A DNA stretch of 10,099 nt, taken from Bacteroidales bacterium. GTDB taxonomy: Bacteria > Bacteroidota > Bacteroidia > Bacteroidales > UBA7960. A program made the position numbers and the translations under genes. The stretch spans positions 1-10,099 of the forward strand of contig PWGY01000064.1 in assembly GCA_003554665.1 (NCBI GenBank), in the 5' to 3' direction. Below, piece by piece: positions 4,933-10,099 of this stretch. The notes beneath the pieces were generated by a model. It saw only the letters and a list, made by a program, of their open reading frames with translations. It had not been told where the DNA came from and ran no database searches. The number at the start of each line of letters is the position of its first letter. Positions within the stretch are counted from its first letter, which is position 1.

Positions 4933-7806
4933 GTAGCTTTCAATGGGCTCGCAGGTACACACCAGGTTGCGGTCGCCGTAGGCATCGTCGATGCGGGTTA
5001 CAGGCGGGAAGTACTTGATCTCCACTGACCAGGGCCTGGGGAAAACGGCTTTCTCGCGGCTGTATGGCCGGTTCCAGTCATTTCCTGCTGCCATGGCGGC
5101 TGTATGGGGTGCATTTTTGATGATGTTGTCTTCCTTGTCGGCTTTGCCATCCTCTATTTCCTGAATCTCTTCCCGGATGGTGACCATCGCATCGATAAAG
5201 CGTTCCAGTTCTGCCAATGGTTCACTTTCGGTTGGTTCAACCATGAGGGTTCCAGGAACAGGGAAAGCCACTGTGGGTGCATGAAATCCGTAATCCATGA
5301 GTCGCTTGGCAATATCAATGGCGTCAATCCCGATGCTTCGTTTGAATGGGTTGCAGTCGAGGATCATTTCATGGGCGGCCCACCCGTTCTTCCCGGTGTA
5401 AAGCACCTTGTAGTGTTTTTCCAGTGCAGTTTTCAGGTAATTCGTGCTCAGGATTGCGGCTTTCGTGGCACTGGTCAATCCTTCTCCACCAAGCAGCTTA
5501 ATGTAGCCATAGGTAATGGTCAGAATAAATGCACTTCCGAAGGGGGCCGATGCCACTGGATGAATGGCCTGATCACCACCTGTTTGCCGGATGGGGTGTG
5601 TTGGCAGGAAAGGAAGAAGGTGTTCGGCCACACCGATCGGCCCGACGCCTGGTCCGCCACCGCCGTGAGGTATGGCGAAGGTTTTGTGCAGGTTCAGGTG
5701 GGTCACGTCAGCACCACAGATGGCCGGGTTGGTAAACCCGACCTGGGCATTCATGTTTGCGCCATCCATGTAAACCTGTCCGCCATTTTCATGTACGATT
5801 TTTGTCACCTCCAGGATTTCTTCTTCAAACACACCGTGCGTGGAAGGATAAGTAACCATGATGGCTGCGAGGTGCTCTTTGTGTTTGACGGCCTTTTCCC
5901 TGAGGTCGTCAATGTCGATGTTGCCGTTTTCGTCGCACTTGACCACAACCACTTTTGTGCCAGCCATTACGGCACTGGCAGGGTTGGTGCCGTGGGCAGA
6001 GGAGGGGATTAGGGTAACGTTCCGGTGTCCTTCTCCGCGGCTGGCATGGTAGGCACGAATCACCATCAGGCCTGTGTATTCACCCGAGGCACCTGAGTTG
6101 GGCATGAATGAAATGCCTGCGTAGCCTGTAATTTCGCACAGATCCTTTTCCAACTGCCGGATCAGTTCATAATAACCCGCCGCCTGATCATCCGGCACAA
6201 AGGGGTGAATGTTCGAAAACTCCGGCCAGCTGAGCGCGAAAAGCTCGGAGGCAGCGTTCAGTTTCATGGTGCAGGATCCGAGGGGGATCATGGTGCGGTT
6301 CAATGCAAGATCCCGGTTTTCCAGCTTTTTCAGGTAGCGCATCATCTCCGTTTCTGAATGATAGGAGTTGAAGCAGGCCTGCTGAAGGAAGGGGGTTGTT
6401 CGTTTCAGGGTATCGGGTACGGTGGTTATTTCTCCGCAGTCTTCTTTTTCACATTCAACGGCTTTGAAGGTTTTCCCGGCAGCTTTGGCAAACACCTCAA
6501 GTATATCATTGATGTCGTGCAGTGAGGTGGTTTCATCAATACTGATCCCCACATGCTTGTCATCGATCCGCCTGAAGTTCATCTGCTTTTCCAGTGCAAG
6601 CTGATGGATCTCATCGGCAAACATGTTTTCGGGCATCTCGACCAGCAGGGTGTCAAAGAAGTATTTATTCAGTTGACCGTAGCCATAACTCTCCAGCTCG
6701 GTGCCCAGTAGTCCGGTGAGGTTATTGATGTGGCGGCCGATCTTTTTAAGCCCTTCGGGGCCATGGTAGGCTGCGTACATTGAAGCAATGGAAGCCAGAA
6801 GTGCCTGTGCCGTACAGATGTTGGACGTAGCACGCTCCCTTTTGATGTGCTGCTCACGGGTTTGCAGCGCCATACGAAGGGCATAATCCCCGTTTTTGTC
6901 CACAGAAACACCAATGATACGTCCGGGCACGGAGCGTTTGAACTCGTCTTTGGTGGCAAAGAATCCGGCGTGCGGGCCGCCAAAGCCCATGGGAACGCCA
7001 AAACGCTGGGCTGAACCGACAACCACGTCAGCGCCCCAGTCGCCCGGAGGGGTCAGAAGGGTCAGGCTCATCAGGTCGGCAGCCACCACAATCCTGACCT
7101 TCAGGTCGATAGCATTGGCCACAAAATCCCGGTATTCATTGACAGAACCGTAATTGTCAGGGTATTGCAGCATGGCTCCGAAGAAGCTATCGTCGAGCTT
7201 CACGGTGTGATGATCTTCAATCACCAGCTCAATGCCCAGGGGTTCAGCACGGTTTTTCAGTAATTCAATGGTTTGAGGGAAACTGCGTCCTGATACAAAA
7301 AACTTATTGACGCCCTGCTTTACAGCGCTTCTTGGCCGGCTGTTATACAGCATGATCATGGCCTCTGCAGCTGCTGTGCCTTCATCCAGCAGGGATGCAT
7401 TGGCAATGGGCAGGCCGCTGAGCTCTGATATCACGGTCTGAAAATTCAGAAGGGCTTCGAGCCGGCCCTGCGATATCTCTGCCTGATAGGGGGTGTATGA
7501 GGTATACCATCCGGGGTTTTCCAGGATATTTCGCTGAATAACCCCCGGCATGATGGTATTGTAATACCCCATCCCGATATAGGATCTGTAAAGCTTGTTT
7601 CTGGAACCAAGTGACTTGAGGTGCTGGATGTATTCATATTCATTCAGCCCTTCAGGAATGTTCATGGGCTTGCTTAGCCGTATGCTTTCCGGAATGGTTT
7701 GGTCAATCAGTGTATCAACCGAATCCAGCCCGATGGCCTCCAGCATTTTTTCCTCATCACTTTTTCGAAGTCCGTTATGGCGATCAATAAAGTTATTTGT
7801 TAACAT
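4921..7806 (-). CDS. gcvP: Glycine dehydrogenase (decarboxylating), P-protein of the glycine cleavage system
   Basis: PLP enzyme that decarboxylates glycine and transfers the aminomethyl group to the lipoyl arm of GcvH. At 961 residues it is the fused, single-chain form with N- and C-terminal halves, not the split PA/PB pair. The opening FIDRHNGLRKSDEEKMLEAIG is the family N-terminus and supports the ATG at 7806. The second half begins near NRTMIPLGSCTMKLNA (about 500-516). The PLP Schiff-base lysine is Lys708 in THLNLHKTFAIPHGGGGPG, with the glycine-rich loop beside it. The C-terminus reads RNLVCTCEPIESYARG; homologues usually stop about where ESY ends, and the last residues come from a palindromic repeat that also supplies the stop. 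It lies 58 bp downstream of iorB on the same strand; co-transcription is possible but unproven. No gcvT, gcvH or lpd is in the window, so the rest of the system must lie elsewhere. Confidence 0.97.
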   Translation of the reverse strand: MLTNNFIDRHNGLRKSDEEKMLEAIGLDSVDTLIDQTIPESIRLSKPMNIPEGLNEYEYIQHLKSLGSRNKLYRSYIGMGYYNTIMPGVIQRNILENPGWYTSYTPYQAEISQGRLEALLNFQTVISELSGLPIANASLLDEGTAAAEAMIMLYNSRPRSAVKQGVNKFFVSGRSFPQTIELLKNRAEPLGIELVIEDHHTVKLDDSFFGAMLQYPDNYGSVNEYRDFVANAIDLKVRIVVAADLMSLTLLTPPGDWGADVVVGSAQRFGVPMGFGGPHAGFFATKDEFKRSVPGRIIGVSVDKNGDYALRMALQTREQHIKRERATSNICTAQALLASIASMYAAYHGPEGLKKIGRHINNLTGLLGTELESYGYGQLNKYFFDTLLVEMPENMFADEIHQLALEKQMNFRRIDDKHVGISIDETTSLHDINDILEVFAKAAGKTFKAVECEKEDCGEITTVPDTLKRTTPFLQQACFNSYHSETEMMRYLKKLENRDLALNRTMIPLGSCTMKLNAASELFALSWPEFSNIHPFVPDDQAAGYYELIRQLEKDLCEITGYAGISFMPNSGASGEYTGLMVIRAYHASRGEGHRNVTLIPSSAHGTNPASAVMAGTKVVVVKCDENGNIDIDDLREKAVKHKEHLAAIMVTYPSTHGVFEEEILEVTKIVHENGGQVYMDGANMNAQVGFTNPAICGADVTHLNLHKTFAIPHGGGGPGVGPIGVAEHLLPFLPTHPIRQTGGDQAIHPVASAPFGSAFILTITYGYIKLLGGEGLTSATKAAILSTNYLKTALEKHYKVLYTGKNGWAAHEMILDCNPFKRSIGIDAIDIAKRLMDYGFHAPTVAFPVPGTLMVEPTESEPLAELERFIDAMVTIREEIQEIEDGKADKEDNIIKNAPHTAAMAAGNDWNRPYSREKAVFPRPWSVEIKYFPPVTRIDDAYGDRNLVCTCEPIESYARG

Positions 7807-7823
7807 ATTTATCAGCTGTTTAA

Positions 7824-7831
7824 GAAATATA
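7824..7831 (-). promoter_or_regulatory. Weak candidate -7 element ahead of gcvP
   Basis: On the minus strand TATATTTC differs from TAnnTTTG at the last base and lies 17 bp before the gcvP ATG. I see no -33 TTTG at the right distance. It would allow gcvP to be transcribed separately from iorAB. No glycine-riboswitch-like structure fits in the 58-bp gap. Confidence 0.2.
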
Positions 7832-7864
7832 ATGTTAAACCGTTTTTTGAGCCTGATTGTTTGA

Positions 7865-8449
7865 TTACTCCATTGATTTTAGGGCAAAACTGCGACCGGC
7901 CCTGATCGCTCCCAGGTTGATGTCCACCAGGTCTTCACCTTTTTTGCCGAAAAGAAAACGGATGGCGTCTTCCAGCTTGCTGAAAGGGATATCGATGAAG
8001 GGGGAAGCCGCTCCGAGAATGACCATGTTGGCGGCTTTTTTGGTGCCCAGCTCTTCGGCCATCTGATCGGCATTCAGCAATACGTGTCGTGGCAGTTTCT
8101 CAATCTCCTGCATTACCTGCTCTTTCGGGGGGTAATCGGGGATGTTTACAAATGGCTCTGAATTGGAAATGACCCAGGCCTCAGGTGAAAGATACGGCAG
8201 GTATCTCAATGCCTCCATGGGTTCCACTGAGATGATCATGTCGGCCTTGCCTTGCGGTATCAGGTCAGATGCGATCTCTTCAGATGACAGGCGCAGATGT
8301 GACTGTACATCCCCGCCCCGCTGGCTCATTCCATGAACCTCTGCCTGTTTCAGGTACAAATTTGACTGGACGGCTGCATATCCGATAATGGCGGCAATGG
8401 ACAAAATCCCCTGTCCGCCTACACCGGCTAGTATAATGTCGTTCTTCAT
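7865..8449 (-). CDS. iorB: Indolepyruvate:ferredoxin oxidoreductase, beta subunit
   Basis: Small subunit of the two-subunit 2-oxoacid:ferredoxin oxidoreductase that converts indolepyruvate and other aryl-pyruvates plus CoA to aryl-acetyl-CoA, CO2 and reduced ferredoxin. The 194-residue protein is a single POR-gamma-type domain of the usual length. Diagnostic features are the opening MKNDIILAGVGGQGI (nucleotide/CoA-binding-type GVGGQG at residues 9-14), the segment EVHGMSQRGGDVQSHLR, and the Asp/Ala-rich middle with VILGAASPF. The start at 8449 puts the GVGGQG strand at the family position. It follows iorA by 12 bp, which fits translation from one message and a 1:1 complex. No Shine-Dalgarno motif is seen in the 12-bp gap. 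Confidence 0.95.
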   Translation of the reverse strand: MKNDIILAGVGGQGILSIAAIIGYAAVQSNLYLKQAEVHGMSQRGGDVQSHLRLSSEEIASDLIPQGKADMIISVEPMEALRYLPYLSPEAWVISNSEPFVNIPDYPPKEQVMQEIEKLPRHVLLNADQMAEELGTKKAANMVILGAASPFIDIPFSKLEDAIRFLFGKKGEDLVDINLGAIRAGRSFALKSME

Positions 8450-8461
8450 TGGAAATATGGT

Positions 8462-10081
8462 TTATTGTTTGCTGCTTTTTTTCTCTTTGAACTTCTGGCG
8501 CATCCTTTTGTTAAGAGTCTGAATGCATTCCCGGCGAGGTATGATCACCGAAACCCCGTCATGAGCAAGCTCTTCTTTCATAATACGGGTGTTTTCCTCA
8601 TGGTTTTTCCTCAGGGGTTTGATCACCCGGATGTGATCTTCTTCCACACCAATGCCCTTGCAGATGTCTTCAATTTTGTTGAAGGCTGCCGAAGGCTGTC
8701 CTCCTGTCATACCTGTGGTGGAGTTGTCCAGGATAACGACAGTAATATTGGATTTGTCATTGACGGCATCAAGCAATCCTGTCATCCCTGAATGTGTGAA
8801 TGTGCTGTCGCCGATCACGGCAACAGCGGGATTCATGCCTGCATCTGCCGCCCCTTTTGCCATGGTGACAGAAGCACCCATATCTACGCAGGTGTTAATT
8901 GATTCGTATGGAGGAAGGGCACTCAGGGTATAGCACCCGATGTCTGAAAAGACCCTCCCTCTGCCGTATTCTTCAAGGGCTTCATTCAGGCCGATAAAAC
9001 TGTCGATGTGTGAGCAACCCTTACACAGCGACGGGGGGCGTTTGGCCACAAGGTCGGGAATGGCGGTAATCTCCTGCTGGGGCAAACCTAGTGCCTTTCC
9101 TACCAGGTTCGGGTTCAGTTCTCCGGCACGGGGCAATGATCCGTCCATCCGGCCCATGATCTTTTTGCCGTAATTGAGAAAGCCTTTCAGTTTTTCTTCA
9201 ACCACAGGATAGCCATCTTCAAGAACAAGTATGCTGTCGCATTCATCATACAGTTTTTTGATCAGGCTGTGAGGAAGCGGATACTGGCAAACCTTCACGA
9301 CGGGATATGGGATGTTCCTGTCAGGATAATTCTCCATCAGGTAATTGTAGGCCAGTCCGCATGCCACAACACCCATCGACTTGTCTTTTCCTTCAAAGTA
9401 CTGATTGTAGGAAGAGGATTCTGCATCCTTCAAAAAGACAGGCTGGTTGTTTAGCAGATCCTGGTATTGTTTCCTGGCGATGGCCGGAAGCAGCACAAAC
9501 TGGCGCAGGTTTTCCGGTAGCCTGAGCCTGTTTTGTTCTTTGGATTCTTTGCGTGCAACGCCCGCCCGGGAATGAGCAAGCCGTGTGGTGATACGAAGCA
9601 GTACCGGAATTTTGCGTTTTTCCGATATCTCGAATGCTTCATGCACCATGTCATAGGCTTCCTGCTGACTGGATGGTTCAAGCATTGGGATCATGGCAAA
9701 ATTGCCGTAAACCCTGGAGTCCTGTTCATTTTGGGAAGAGTGCATGGACGGGTCATCGGCCACAACGAAGATCATTCCGCCATTGGCACCGGTGATGTTG
9801 GCGTTCATGAACACATCAGCCGCCACGTTAAGCCCCACATGCTTCATGCAGGTCATGCTTCGTTTCCCTGCATAAGACATCCCCAGGGCAGCTTCTGCGG
9901 CTGTCTTTTCATTGGCGCTCCAGGTGGCGACAATTCCCTTTTCTTTGGTTTCAGGTGAACGGTGAACGTATTCGGTAATTTCTGTGGATGGCGTGCCGGG
10001 GTAAGAAAAAACGCCTGACATGCCCGCATCTATACCTGCCTGGGCAATGGCCGCATCACCCAGAAGAAGTAGTTTATGCAT
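8462..10081 (-). CDS. iorA: Indolepyruvate:ferredoxin oxidoreductase, alpha subunit (no C-terminal ferredoxin domain)
   Basis: Catalytic TPP-dependent subunit of the aryl-pyruvate oxidoreductase, acting in aromatic amino-acid breakdown or, run in reverse, synthesis. The 539-residue protein starts MHKLLLLGDAAIAQAGIDAG followed by YPGTPSTEI, the family N-terminus with the pyrimidine-binding domain. A transketolase-like middle domain follows. The pyrophosphate-binding domain has CKGCSH (Cys353-His358), the TPP/Mg motif GDS (424-426) to Asn453, and STTGMTGGQPS. Archaeal and many bacterial IorA proteins are about 600 residues or more and end in a two-cluster [4Fe-4S] ferredoxin module. Here the chain ends in a basic tail (RMRQKFKEKKSSKQ) with no CxxCxxC motifs. 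The reading frame is otherwise intact, so this looks like a natural short form; I recall similar short forms in Bacteroides, but this needs a search. Only 18 bp upstream are visible, so the promoter is not in view. Confidence 0.95.
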   Translation of the reverse strand: MHKLLLLGDAAIAQAGIDAGMSGVFSYPGTPSTEITEYVHRSPETKEKGIVATWSANEKTAAEAALGMSYAGKRSMTCMKHVGLNVAADVFMNANITGANGGMIFVVADDPSMHSSQNEQDSRVYGNFAMIPMLEPSSQQEAYDMVHEAFEISEKRKIPVLLRITTRLAHSRAGVARKESKEQNRLRLPENLRQFVLLPAIARKQYQDLLNNQPVFLKDAESSSYNQYFEGKDKSMGVVACGLAYNYLMENYPDRNIPYPVVKVCQYPLPHSLIKKLYDECDSILVLEDGYPVVEEKLKGFLNYGKKIMGRMDGSLPRAGELNPNLVGKALGLPQQEITAIPDLVAKRPPSLCKGCSHIDSFIGLNEALEEYGRGRVFSDIGCYTLSALPPYESINTCVDMGASVTMAKGAADAGMNPAVAVIGDSTFTHSGMTGLLDAVNDKSNITVVILDNSTTGMTGGQPSAAFNKIEDICKGIGVEEDHIRVIKPLRKNHEENTRIMKEELAHDGVSVIIPRRECIQTLNKRMRQKFKEKKSSKQ

Positions 10082-10099
10082 AGGTTTATTTTTTAAGTA

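Noticed and set aside
4716..5018. 100-residue plus-strand frame across the hairpin array
   Set aside because: The translation is a low-complexity reading of the repeats that runs antisense into the gcvP 3' end; not a credible protein.
5104..6012. 302-residue open frame on the plus strand inside gcvP
   Set aside because: It is antisense to well-conserved gcvP codons, and its sequence (rich in Cys, His, Trp and Phe) resembles no family I know; it is a shadow of the GC-biased real gene.
9533..9958. 141-residue plus-strand frame inside iorA
   Set aside because: Antisense to conserved iorA sequence, with shadow-like composition and no recognisable domain or start context.

Overview
The window looks like a chromosomal segment of a Bacteroidota bacterium, most likely a Bacteroidales-like anaerobe or facultative anaerobe. 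The grounds are: starts without Shine-Dalgarno motifs, one exact and two near matches to the Bacteroidota -7 box TAnnTTTG, a K+-dependent membrane pyrophosphatase, an indolepyruvate:ferredoxin oxidoreductase pair, and GC-rich palindromic spacers joined by AAC-rich linkers. This assignment is inference from style and gene content; no rRNA or other phylogenetic marker lies in the window. I see no tRNA, rRNA, transposase, phage gene or CRISPR array.

Layout. The left half reads rightward: the 3' two-thirds of a membrane-bound pyrophosphatase gene (hppA, 1-1454, cut by the window edge), a UDP-glucuronate decarboxylase of the extended SDR family (1620-2564), and a long-chain acyl-CoA synthetase (2685-4373). 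The right half reads leftward: indolepyruvate:ferredoxin oxidoreductase alpha (iorA, 10081-8462), its beta subunit (iorB, 8449-7865), then full-length glycine decarboxylase P-protein (gcvP, 7806-4921). The two halves converge on a 547-bp gene-free stretch, 4374-4920.

The convergent spacer is the most unusual part. It holds at least eight short GC-rich hairpins. Six of them form an array (4779-4928) in which the stem sequence changes from unit to unit while base pairing is kept and the flanks (CCGGAG...CGACNAAC) stay similar. It also holds a tandem repeat of about 70 bp (4621-4767), a diverged inverted copy of the same module next to the acyl-CoA synthetase stop (4373-4472), and a perfect 27-bp inverted repeat (4373-4399 / 4906-4932) whose arms lie directly on the stop codons of the two flanking genes. 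The gcvP stop codon lies inside a hairpin loop. I read this as a dispersed palindromic repeat family that has colonised, and perhaps serves as, a bidirectional 3'-end region; its identity is not established.

How the genes work together. IorAB oxidatively decarboxylates aryl-pyruvates (from aromatic amino acids) to aryl-acetyl-CoA with ferredoxin reduction, and GcvP carries out the first step of glycine cleavage, so the leftward group is amino-acid catabolism and one-carbon supply. The pyrophosphatase recovers energy from PPi as an ion gradient; the acyl-CoA synthetase is one of many reactions that release PPi. The decarboxylase makes UDP-xylose for surface glycans. The rightward genes have separate intergenic gaps (165 and 120 bp) and need not form one operon.
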